From an uncultured Bacteroidota bacterium (GTDB lineage: Bacteria; Bacteroidota; Bacteroidia; Bacteroidales; WCHB1-69): a DNA stretch of 64,000 nucleotides. Each line of letters starts with the position of its first letter. The first letter of the stretch is position 1. A program made the translations under genes and the position numbers. Below are positions 49,900 to 57,946 of this stretch, piece after piece. The stretch is taken from positions 62,001 through 126,000 of the forward strand of contig CADADB010000005.1 of NCBI GenBank assembly GCA_902786595.1. Direction: 5' to 3'. Under the pieces are notes generated by a model. It ran no database searches. It saw only the letters and a list, made by a program, of their open reading frames with translations, and was not told where the DNA came from.

Positions 49900-50577
49900 C
49901 TATTTCAGCGCCTCGCCGATCGCTTTCAGCACCAGCTCCTCCATGATGAAATAGGTGTCGGGGTTGGGGTGGCATCCGTCGGCGCTGAGCTTTTTCGGGA
50001 AGGCGCCATACTCGTCGGCCAGGGCGGAGTGGTAATCCACATAGACGATGTTATTGGCGTCGGCAAACTTTCGCAGCCGTTCGTTGATCTCGACGATGGT
50101 CTGGGCGGCGTCCTTGATGTCGGGGTTCCACACGAAGGAGGCGCAGGGTGGGATAGAGGCGATGAGCGGCACGATGTCGTTGGCGCGGGTTAGCTGGCAC
50201 ATGGCGATGACATTATCCACCACCTTGGCGGGCTCTACCCAATAGGTGTTGTGTGCCACGTCGTTGGTGCCGGCCATGATGACCACCGCCTTGGGGTGGA
50301 GGTTGACGACATCGGCGGTGAAGCGCGCCAGCATCTGCGTCGAGGTCTGTCCGCCGATGCCTCGGCCGCAATAGTGGTGCTCGCTGAAGAAGTCGGGGTG
50401 GTAGTAGGCCCAGTTCTCGGTGATGGAGTTCCCCATGAAGACCACCTCGGGAAAGTCGCCGCTCTCGGCAATGTACTCATTGTCAGCCCTGTAGCGGTTG
50501 AACCCGAACCAATCCTCCTGAGAAAACCCGGATAAAGTCATAATGGTAAAAAGAATGATGAACGTTGTTTTTCGCAT
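49900..50577 (-). CDS. Secreted SGNH/GDSL-family hydrolase
   Basis: A 225-aa protein counted from the ATG at 50577, with signal peptide KTTFIILFTIMTLSGFSQ. SGNH blocks are visible: GNSITENW (Ser nucleophile), RGIGGQTS (Gly), AGTNDVAHN (Asn) and DGCHPN (Asp-x-x-His). The family includes esterases and carbohydrate acetyl-esterases; a role in trimming acetylated glycans in the periplasm is plausible. A start at 50658 is rejected because the -7 element is at 50593-50601. Confidence 0.93.
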   Translation of the reverse strand: MRKTTFIILFTIMTLSGFSQEDWFGFNRYRADNEYIAESGDFPEVVFMGNSITENWAYYHPDFFSEHHYCGRGIGGQTSTQMLARFTADVVNLHPKAVVIMAGTNDVAHNTYWVEPAKVVDNVIAMCQLTRANDIVPLIASIPPCASFVWNPDIKDAAQTIVEINERLRKFADANNIVYVDYHSALADEYGAFPKKLSADGCHPNPDTYFIMEELVLKAIGEALK

Positions 50578-50592
50578 AGTGGGAAATTTTCG

Positions 50593-50601
50593 GCAAAGAT
50601 A
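50593..50601 (-). promoter_or_regulatory. Promoter -7 element of SGNH hydrolase gene
   Basis: TATCTTTGC on the minus strand, 15 bp upstream of the ATG at 50577. Confidence 0.75.
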
Positions 50602-50883
50602 GGGAAAATATGGGAATGGGTTATGCGGACGGTTCGCGGGACTGCGTGTCGGAGACACGCCACAAAGTCGTCATGCAATAGCGTGTCTCCGACAAGCCGC
50701 CGGACGACCGCCTCCGCCACCCCACACTGCGCTCCACTCCGTTGCGCTTGTATGGGGTTATTAGGATTCCGTGCCTCCGGCACGAGTCCGCAACCGGTAC
50801 TGTCCTTCTATTGTCTTCTATTGGTAAATCGGAGGAGAAAGACGATGATATGAACATGACACGAGTGAAACAGAGGAGATTGA
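50602..50883. other. 282-bp gap of palindromic repeats at the operon end
   Basis: No gene is seen. It holds a long inverted repeat, TGTCGGAGACACGC (50647-50660) and GCGTGTCTCCGACA (50681-50694). A relative of the QPRRG element (CCCCACACTGCGCTCC then GGGGTTATTAGG, 50723-50770) and a small GTGCC/GGCAC hairpin (50770-50784) follow. The long inverted repeat lies downstream of the defence operon and could protect or end its mRNA. Confidence 0.7.
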
Positions 50884-51471
50884 TCAATCCAACGCTTCTG
50901 GCTCGTCGTCCTCTTCATCTGTATCGACAGATGCGTCGAAAGCCATGAAAAGCTCAAGAAAGGCGGTTTCGCGGTAGAAATAGTTGGGATCGTCGGTGAG
51001 TTTGTCTTCCATGAAATGAAAGCCCCAATTGGCATATTCCTCCATGGTTTGCATCAGCATATCAACAGCTTTGCGGGAGGTCATGTCTCCCTTTTCCAAG
51101 GCGATGAAATCAATGTCGGTGCGGGCGACCAAAGCCGTGAAGATGTATTCGCGCAGTTTGGGATAAGGTTTGCGCCCTTTGACTTTAACCTTGTCGGCAT
51201 TCAAATCACCCCAATATTGTATTTGGTGGCCAAAATCTTTTATCTTTTGGCTGTCTTCTATCAATTTGCGCCGTTGGTTGAAATACAAGCCGATAAAAAA
51301 GGCAATGATATAAATTTCGTAACCTCCACCAAATATTTTGCCGCGATCCTCTCCTAAAGACGTGGCACCTCGCCGATAGTTACAGAAGTTTCCAATGATA
51401 CTGTCTTCGTATCTTTTTTCCCACTTGGGATTACGGGTGATCCAAAGATCATATAATTTTTCTGCTGCCAT
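50884..51471 (-). CDS. Conserved-looking small protein, last gene of defence operon
   Basis: A 195-aa soluble protein I do not recognise. It begins AAEKLYDLWITRNPKWEKRY, has a central charged helix-rich part (GYEIYIIAFFIGLYFNQRRK) and ends in a very acidic tail (DASVDTDEEDDEPEALD). The acidic tail might mimic DNA or dock on a basic partner. It starts 6 bp behind the DndD-like ATPase gene, so it is translated together with it and is probably its partner. In Dnd systems the gene after dndD is the small dndE; this protein is longer and shows no likeness to DndE that I can see. Confidence 0.75.
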   Translation of the reverse strand: MAAEKLYDLWITRNPKWEKRYEDSIIGNFCNYRRGATSLGEDRGKIFGGGYEIYIIAFFIGLYFNQRRKLIEDSQKIKDFGHQIQYWGDLNADKVKVKGRKPYPKLREYIFTALVARTDIDFIALEKGDMTSRKAVDMLMQTMEEYANWGFHFMEDKLTDDPNYFYRETAFLELFMAFDASVDTDEEDDEPEALD

Positions 51472-51477
51472 GATGAA

Positions 51478-53649
51478 CTATTTTATGCGTTTGATTATGG
51501 TTTGAATGGTTGACAGGTCTTTGTCGTTAAACGGCTCCACCTTCTCGATGCGATAAACAGAACAGGAAAGCTTGTTGATGGTGTCGAAATCAAGTTGTTT
51601 CTCACCCGTTTGTTTGTCAACGTTGAGCAAATCCTTGGTGACGATAAGGCACTGTTTTTCAATTGTATCAATCACATTGTAGAATGTGTCCTCTTTGAAA
51701 CCGCCGAATGACGATGTTGGGGCATCGAAGATCAGCGGATAGTCCTGCTCGCGTTTCAAGGTCGTGATTTGGGAAATGGCAAACAGCACTGACATGTACA
51801 TGGTGGTTTTCAAGGCTCCGTTCGGATTCTCAATTCTGCCACCATTCATACTGTGAAGTTCAATACGGGCGGAATTGTCGATAGTCTTACGGATGTGAAT
51901 GACCCCGTAGAAATCGTTTTTGTTCAGCTTAGCCAAATATTGGTTGGCGACCTCTTCCAACATTTGGAGGAAATTTCTGACATTTTGTTCCTTTGCGTTC
52001 ACAAATGCCTTCATAATCCGCTCAAAAGCGGTGTGAACACGCTGATAGACTTTCGTCATCGTACTTTCTGGCTCAAGTTTGGAGAGTCTGTCTTGGAGAT
52101 TTGCTTTGTTTCCCTCCTCTATCTTCAATTTTTCATTCAACTCCACAGCACGTTTTTCCGCACGCCCTTTTGCTTCAAAAAAGCCTTTCCAATCTTTAAT
52201 GTTCTTGTCCAGAATCTCAGCACTCAGATTAGACTGCATGAGCAAATCGTTCATTTCATCGGTGAGCTCTTGAATCTGTTTGGTCACATCCGAAAGCTCT
52301 GTTTTGCGTTTTGTGATAAAATCCAAGCGGTCGGCAATAGTTGTTGAAATCCCTGCGATCTCCTGTTCTGTTTCGCCGCTTAACTTGATTTGGCGGGAAT
52401 GAAGCTCATTGATGAAAGAATTGGGGAATAACGGCTGCTCTTCTTCCTCTTCGTTCGGCTGTGTTACCACTTGAGCGGATATGTTGGCGAGATATTCGTT
52501 CAGCTTTTGGCACATGAAATGATATGCCTCAGACCCTTTAGGTGCAGGACGACCACAGACTTTACAGATTTCATCATCAATCATTTCCTGCATCGTCTCC
52601 TTGTCAGGCAAATTCCAAGGAAGGGGCACCGCATCGTTTGCAAGTTTCTGAATTTTGGAAATTGCTTCTCGCTCGCCTGCTTCTTTTGCCCGACGCTCAG
52701 TCTCCTGCTTTTCGAGTCTTCTTTTCTCTTTGCTTAATGCGGAGGCTTTTGCCGAAAACTCTTTTATTATTGGGAGAAAAGACCGGAGAATCCATGATTC
52801 ATCTAACAAATTTGTACTGTAATTACAAGAGGAAAGAGCTGACAACTTTGCTTTTTTCTCTTGCAACTCATGTATTCGGTCTTTTATATCTTGATATCGT
52901 TCTTGAGTTTCTTGATTTTTCTCGATTAATTCAATTTTGTCAGTGAAATCGGAAATAGATATCTCTTTTTCTTTCAATTCTTTCCGAATATCTTGAATTG
53001 AAACAGATACTAAATCAAGTTGTCTGTTGAGTTCTTTTGCTTGATTTGATACACGTTTATCGTTCTGCAATTCTTTGTTTGCTGCATTTGCCGATTTGTG
53101 TTCAAAATTAGATGTCATTTCGACCAGTTCATCGAATTGCTTAATGCCAGAGAAGGTGTCAACCAATGTTTTAAGTGCGGTTTCATTATCAAAAACATTA
53201 AGGTTGTTTTCCCCTTTAAATAGACAATATTTCCGAATAACAGGTTCGAAACATTGGTTTAGCATTACATCTCCACGTGTCAACAAACGCTCTGAACCAT
53301 CAATGGAATATCCATTAAATTTGAAATCTTTTATTCGAATGAAATTTTCTGAGACTTTCTCAAAAGTAAAAGATTTCTCAATTTCCTTCTCTCCATCATG
53401 TTCAAAAGTGATGTTCACAATAACGTCATCGCTTTGCCCAACTTCTAATTCTGATTTTCTTTTTTCAGAAATATGGGTTAGTTGTTTATCCTCATTTGCC
53501 GTTTTAAACAACCATTCCAATGCTTCAAACAATGTTGTTTTGCCATCACCATTATCACCGATAACCAATGTTAACCCTTTGGACAATGTAAGAGTATTAT
53601 AACCGTAATAACTACGGAAATTTTTGATTTTAATGTCCTTGATAATCAT
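51478..53649 (-). CDS. DndD/RecN-like SMC-type ATPase
   Basis: A 723-aa ABC/SMC-type ATPase. The N-terminal MIIKDIKIKNFRSYYGYNTL and Walker A GDNGDGKTT are of the DndD/Rad50 class. Two long coiled coils (about 190-330 and 400-540) flank a hook-like CKVCGRPAP motif with Cys 362 and Cys 365, placed at the middle as in Rad50 zinc hooks. Walker B is LIFDAPTSSF (about 640), where a DAP replaces the usual DEP; NPNGALKTTMYMSVLFA lies at the signature position. DndD acts in DNA phosphorothioation, probably nicking or remodelling DNA for sulfur insertion. It overlaps the 77-aa gene by 4 bp. The exact family is inferred from architecture. Confidence 0.85.
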   Translation of the reverse strand: MIIKDIKIKNFRSYYGYNTLTLSKGLTLVIGDNGDGKTTLFEALEWLFKTANEDKQLTHISEKRKSELEVGQSDDVIVNITFEHDGEKEIEKSFTFEKVSENFIRIKDFKFNGYSIDGSERLLTRGDVMLNQCFEPVIRKYCLFKGENNLNVFDNETALKTLVDTFSGIKQFDELVEMTSNFEHKSANAANKELQNDKRVSNQAKELNRQLDLVSVSIQDIRKELKEKEISISDFTDKIELIEKNQETQERYQDIKDRIHELQEKKAKLSALSSCNYSTNLLDESWILRSFLPIIKEFSAKASALSKEKRRLEKQETERRAKEAGEREAISKIQKLANDAVPLPWNLPDKETMQEMIDDEICKVCGRPAPKGSEAYHFMCQKLNEYLANISAQVVTQPNEEEEEQPLFPNSFINELHSRQIKLSGETEQEIAGISTTIADRLDFITKRKTELSDVTKQIQELTDEMNDLLMQSNLSAEILDKNIKDWKGFFEAKGRAEKRAVELNEKLKIEEGNKANLQDRLSKLEPESTMTKVYQRVHTAFERIMKAFVNAKEQNVRNFLQMLEEVANQYLAKLNKNDFYGVIHIRKTIDNSARIELHSMNGGRIENPNGALKTTMYMSVLFAISQITTLKREQDYPLIFDAPTSSFGGFKEDTFYNVIDTIEKQCLIVTKDLLNVDKQTGEKQLDFDTINKLSCSVYRIEKVEPFNDKDLSTIQTIIKRIK

Positions 53650-53879
53650 AACTGCCGAATTAATTGGTTACTAACTTCGGTATATATCTCTTTCTCTGAC
53701 ACTTTTTCTTCATGCCTTTCAATTATCGTAGCAATTGCCTTGATAATCGGAATGTCAGAATCCATGGCTTCAGCTATGGAATAGTAATCGTCGGGATCAA
53801 AACCATAAATATCATACAGCTGTTTGTCATTCAATACAGCTTGTAGTAATTTATCCTCATTTGTTTGATACATTTGCAT
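53646..53879 (-). CDS. 77-aa protein coupled to the SMC-type ATPase
   Basis: A short soluble protein (QTNEDKLLQAVLNDKQLYDI .. RHEEKVSEKEIYTEVSNQLI) predicted to be all-helical. It is too short to be an enzyme. It lies 2 bp behind the helicase gene and overlaps the ATPase gene by 4 bp, so all three should be made together in fixed proportion. Small proteins of this kind are known in DNA-modification loci, but I cannot name a function. Confidence 0.75.
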   Translation of the reverse strand: MQMYQTNEDKLLQAVLNDKQLYDIYGFDPDDYYSIAEAMDSDIPIIKAIATIIERHEEKVSEKEIYTEVSNQLIRQL

Positions 53880-53881
53880 AA

Positions 53882-56158
53882 CTATTTGAAAATTGAAAGA
53901 TTATAATGGTTCAAAATATCAACTAATTCATTGTAAGTGTCATTAAGATTCTCGGAAAGAGAAGCAAAGTCTCTTACCCGGCATAATTCACTTTCTACAA
54001 GATTCTTCTCCAATGTGTAACATTCTTCATCAAACATATCGTCAGGAATAACAATGAGATCATGTATAATGGCAAATTGCTTATCTTTGTGTGTGCGTAA
54101 AACACGTCCACGTCGTTGAATGAACTGACGTGGATTACCAGTACTAGCACAAAAAATAGCCAACTCACTTCGTGGGACATCGACACCTTCATCTAAACAC
54201 TTCATAGACGTAAGTACATCAATGCTCCCTTCAGCAAAGCCTTTGAGCATAGCATCTCGATCAGTTGATTCAGAAGTGAACTGGCGAACAATGATGTGAG
54301 AATCCATATCTCGAACAATGCGCGTAAAATCGTCAATCAGATGTTCTGTCTCTGGGTCAGATGCAATTGTGTCTGTCTTATCGAAAATGTCAGCTTCAAA
54401 ATCATCAGGTTTGTTGCCTTCTGGGACATAAACTAATGTGTATTTCAAACTGTTCTTTTCTGTCATACGTTGCTGAAGTATCTGTTTAAAAACGCCCAAC
54501 TTGTTAGCCGCTTTATGAATGATTCGTTTTCGCTTCAACAAAAGCATTTTTAAGATTTCTTGGCTTTCGACATCTTGATACCCTATGACTTTTGCTATCT
54601 TTTTCGAAATATCCACATATTCATCCATTTCATTTTCAGTCAGCCTAACAACATGCGGATAATAGTAATAACGACAGAGAGCACCGTTTTCTATAGCCTC
54701 TGCCATAGAGTATTCGAAGGTGTAATGGTCATCACACCTGAAGAAATCCATCAATTTACGATTGCCACTGTCGTCAAATTGACGTTCCGGCGTGGCAGAA
54801 AGGCCTATTCTCCGTGAATATTTTATTTCAGGCAATCGATTGACCATCAGACCACCACCCATGTTGTGCGCTTCGTCTGCTATAAGCAGTAGCTTGTTTT
54901 TTGGAAATTGGTTTAGTTCTAAGAAAACATTGGAACGAACAAACGATGCGTAGGTGGATATGATGATATAAGACAATTCTTTGTTGGCATTTGTCATCTC
55001 AAGCAAACGAAGATTAGCTACCGCAGACTTCCAATTACTGTACTTAGAACAAACCTTTATGATATTGCTGAAATTAAACTTCTTGCATTCAAGTTCCCAT
55101 TGTTCGACAAGTGTTATAGTCGGAACCAGTATAATGGCTTTATAATACTTCTTTTGGTTATAAATCTCGAGCAGACAATTGAGAGAAGTGATGGTTTTTC
55201 CTGTACCTGTTGCCATCGCAAACAAGCCCTTTTGCTTGTTGTTTTTCCAATTTTGAAGTGCCTGCTTCTGATATTCGCGGGGACCTGATTCGTATGGGAA
55301 ACGAGGTTTTCCAAAGTCAACGGGCGTGACTGTTTCGCCTTGTTTTTTGATTTTCTCGATGGCGACTTCCACCTTATTCCTTGCTTTTTCCAAAGCTTTG
55401 ACAACCGTTTGTGTTAGTGAACTGTTTGCAATATCTTGTTGAATAAAAAGATACTCTTGTTCTAACAACTTTGGCAGATCTTTGTCCTTGAATGTGTCAG
55501 TTATACGGGTTTTAACCTTGTCGGCTGGGACAAAGATAACGTTTTCATCTTTCCCACTAAAAACGAGTTCAAACTCATTCTTGAGAGAGTTGATCTTAGC
55601 CGTTTCAATGTTTCCATCCCAATCGCAAGACACTGTCAAACTCTCAATGTTATTGAGGAGTGCTGTCCGTGAGAAATTGCACGATCCGTCAAAGCCTACA
55701 TTGTTGACCCCATCGCTAAAAACACCCGTTTTCGTGTGTGAAATACCAATTCCATCTCTCGGAGCGATGATTTTGATTTCAAGACGATTATTTCGAATCA
55801 ACCATGAGAGGCAATCGAAAAAATGTGTGTCGCGTTCCGAAAGGGTGTTTTTGAGACTTTCAATATTGTCAATGTCGAAGAAAGGAATAGGTGTGTCAAG
55901 TTCGCCATTGGCGATAGCTTTTTTATCTTGCTCTGTGAGAATATCATTAACAACAAGTCTCATCCGACCGCCATTGTATAGGAACGAGGCAAAACCATCA
56001 GCCAACACATTGATAGCCGAAGAGGAGAAGAACCCCAACATCAAATCGAATTGAGTGGCATTGCACAAGCAATCAGAGAAGAAACCAATCGGCTCCCACT
56101 CTGTTCGCGACTTGAATCGGCGATGCGGCGGAAATGAGACTTCTTTGAGCATTAACAA
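53882..56158 (-). CDS. Phospholipase D-like nuclease fused to superfamily 2 helicase
   Basis: A 758-aa protein. The N-terminal domain (about 1-200) carries one PLD/HKD motif: H141-T-K143 with GSCNFS (Gly 158, Ser 159, Asn 161), suggesting a nuclease active as a dimer. The SF2 helicase domain follows: ATGTGKT (317-323), VPTITLVEQW, DEAHN (429-433), LSATPERQF, and QFIQRRGRVLRTH (about residue 676). This nuclease-helicase build is typical of restriction-type effectors that cut and unwind invading DNA. It overlaps the upstream 221-aa gene by 7 bp and lies 2 bp ahead of the 77-aa gene. Likely role: attack on unmodified DNA (inference). Confidence 0.88.
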   Translation of the reverse strand: MLMLKEVSFPPHRRFKSRTEWEPIGFFSDCLCNATQFDLMLGFFSSSAINVLADGFASFLYNGGRMRLVVNDILTEQDKKAIANGELDTPIPFFDIDNIESLKNTLSERDTHFFDCLSWLIRNNRLEIKIIAPRDGIGISHTKTGVFSDGVNNVGFDGSCNFSRTALLNNIESLTVSCDWDGNIETAKINSLKNEFELVFSGKDENVIFVPADKVKTRITDTFKDKDLPKLLEQEYLFIQQDIANSSLTQTVVKALEKARNKVEVAIEKIKKQGETVTPVDFGKPRFPYESGPREYQKQALQNWKNNKQKGLFAMATGTGKTITSLNCLLEIYNQKKYYKAIILVPTITLVEQWELECKKFNFSNIIKVCSKYSNWKSAVANLRLLEMTNANKELSYIIISTYASFVRSNVFLELNQFPKNKLLLIADEAHNMGGGLMVNRLPEIKYSRRIGLSATPERQFDDSGNRKLMDFFRCDDHYTFEYSMAEAIENGALCRYYYYPHVVRLTENEMDEYVDISKKIAKVIGYQDVESQEILKMLLLKRKRIIHKAANKLGVFKQILQQRMTEKNSLKYTLVYVPEGNKPDDFEADIFDKTDTIASDPETEHLIDDFTRIVRDMDSHIIVRQFTSESTDRDAMLKGFAEGSIDVLTSMKCLDEGVDVPRSELAIFCASTGNPRQFIQRRGRVLRTHKDKQFAIIHDLIVIPDDMFDEECYTLEKNLVESELCRVRDFASLSENLNDTYNELVDILNHYNLSIFK

Positions 56159-56817
56159 ACAATCGTCGGAATCAGTTGTTGTGCTGAAAAATAATTATCT
56201 AACGGATGATTAGATTGATTTATTGAATTGCAAACAGAACAAACGAAGGGCTTCCACAACCTATCTTGGGAGTGTTTAACAGCTGCAAGGTATTGAGGAT
56301 CCGATTTGATGATGGAATAATCATTTTTCTTGATAAAATTCGATAAAACAAAGTCTATGCCAAGCACAAAATCTAAAGGAGGATGAACAATTCGAGGTGT
56401 TGTCATTATTAATAAGCCACCAGAATTAACATCATCTATCTTTTCTCCTCCAAAGGTAAAATGAAAACATGGATGTATGTATTCATGTTCTTTTATATCA
56501 TAATCTAAATGCCATGCAGATTTAAATGTTCCTGTTTCATTATTCCCTTTAATAACAATACGAAAACAATAGTTATCCCAATTCACAACATCATTCTGAT
56601 ACCGAACCGTATTATCAAATATAATTGATAATACTTTTACATTTGGGCGGGTCTCTCTTGGAACAATATTAACAGTAAGCTGCAATTTTTCCACATTAAA
56701 TATGCCGTCCTTTTTGCTTTTAGATATGGCATTTGATATTGGCGAAATATCGTTGCAAATCCTTTGCTTTCTTAAAAGATTTGCAACAATATTCATATCC
56801 GTTTGAATATTACTCAT
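56152..56817 (-). CDS. 221-aa protein of unknown function
   Basis: A soluble protein I do not recognise. Histidine-rich and glycine-rich segments (WHLDYDIKEHEYIHPCFHFT FGGEKI, LLIMTTPRIVHPPLDFVLG) suggest an enzyme-like or metal-binding core, and FVCSVCNS near the C-terminus forms a CxxC pair. It sits between the response regulator (11 bp upstream) and the nuclease-helicase (7-bp overlap), so it may be the switch between signalling and effector parts. DNA is strongly AT-rich. Confidence 0.7.
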   Translation of the reverse strand: MSNIQTDMNIVANLLRKQRICNDISPISNAISKSKKDGIFNVEKLQLTVNIVPRETRPNVKVLSIIFDNTVRYQNDVVNWDNYCFRIVIKGNNETGTFKSAWHLDYDIKEHEYIHPCFHFTFGGEKIDDVNSGGLLIMTTPRIVHPPLDFVLGIDFVLSNFIKKNDYSIIKSDPQYLAAVKHSQDRLWKPFVCSVCNSINQSNHPLDNYFSAQQLIPTIVC

Positions 56818-56828
56818 GCTTACTACTA

Positions 56829-57929
56829 TTATCTATGTGAATAAACCACTTTCAACTCGTCAAATCTTTCTTTTTCTACATCAGCTATTCCGTGCCACAA
56901 TTCAACATTTCGTTTTTTTAACGCTGCGTCTATTGAAACATATTCTGGTTCTTGCCATGGATATAGATTGTCTTGACCTTCGATGAGCAAACCATCAATT
57001 GGGTCTAAAGGCCGATTATATGCTTTACATATAGTCCAAAACTCATCGCTGTCACATTTTTCTATTCTTTGTGCTGATTGTAATTTTTCAAGACCCATTG
57101 ATTCTATTATATAATCCACTCTATTAGGTGCCGACAATGATCGTAATGATGTTGCATGAATCACTTCATTATCCCACCAAGTTTCAACCATATGAGCCCA
57201 CCATCTTTGCCAGCCTTCACAAAACACGCCACTATATTGCACACACGCCAGTTTGGCTTTTAACAATTCCCAATCTTGAGACGAGGTTTTGTCAATTCCC
57301 AATCTAGATGCCAATACATTTTCATCTATTAAAAGCCCTTGCTTCTCCAAAAATTCTGTTATCAAAAAACGAGCTTGCACATGAGCAGGAAAGTATTTAA
57401 TTTTTTCATACTCAGAAACAAAGCGACTATCTAAATATGAAACATTCAGATTGAAAATATTATTTAATTGTTTGCAATTAGTTATCTTTTTATACCCTTC
57501 CGCTAATGCAATTAGTTTGGGAGTATAGTATGAAAACGATTCGACATTAATGTTTGATTTGTCAATATAAACATCAAACAAATCTTTACCCGAATTCTCT
57601 AACGATAGTTTTATTTTGTCATTTGCAGAAAACAGTACTATTGGGAAACTATTTAGCACACCCTCCTTTTGTCTAGTTCGAATCTCTTGAGCCAAAGATG
57701 TACCCCTAAAATTCGCTCTCTGATCATTTTTGTTTGGTAAATCGTCCAATTTTAAATCCAATATCAATCCGTCAATTGAAGATTCTCTTTGCTTTAAAAA
57801 CCCCATTTGAAGTTCCCATGAATCTTCATGTTGCACAGTTTCGATTGACAAATGGTCTTTTTTTTCAAACCCTTGAATTTTATTATTTGAATTAGGGTCA
57901 TCGTCAATGTAAATATAATGTACACTCAT
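56829..57929 (-). CDS. Response regulator with uncharacterised output domain
   Basis: A 366-aa protein. The receiver domain spans about residues 1-130: acidic pair D9/D10 (YIDDDPN), phospho-acceptor D58 (LILDLKL), S101 (VLFSAND) and K124 (IDKSN). The C-terminal 235 residues (FVSEYEKIKYFPAHVQARFL .. GWQRWWAHMVETWWDNEVIH) show no DNA-binding motif I know; the Trp-rich stretch is unusual. So this regulator may act on a protein or on DNA directly rather than on transcription. It is 17 bp downstream of the histidine kinase gene and is almost certainly its partner. Confidence 0.82.
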   Translation of the reverse strand: MSVHYIYIDDDPNSNNKIQGFEKKDHLSIETVQHEDSWELQMGFLKQRESSIDGLILDLKLDDLPNKNDQRANFRGTSLAQEIRTRQKEGVLNSFPIVLFSANDKIKLSLENSGKDLFDVYIDKSNINVESFSYYTPKLIALAEGYKKITNCKQLNNIFNLNVSYLDSRFVSEYEKIKYFPAHVQARFLITEFLEKQGLLIDENVLASRLGIDKTSSQDWELLKAKLACVQYSGVFCEGWQRWWAHMVETWWDNEVIHATSLRSLSAPNRVDYIIESMGLEKLQSAQRIEKCDSDEFWTICKAYNRPLDPIDGLLIEGQDNLYPWQEPEYVSIDAALKKRNVELWHGIADVEKERFDELKVVYSHR

Positions 57930-57946
57930 AAGTATTTATTATTGAT

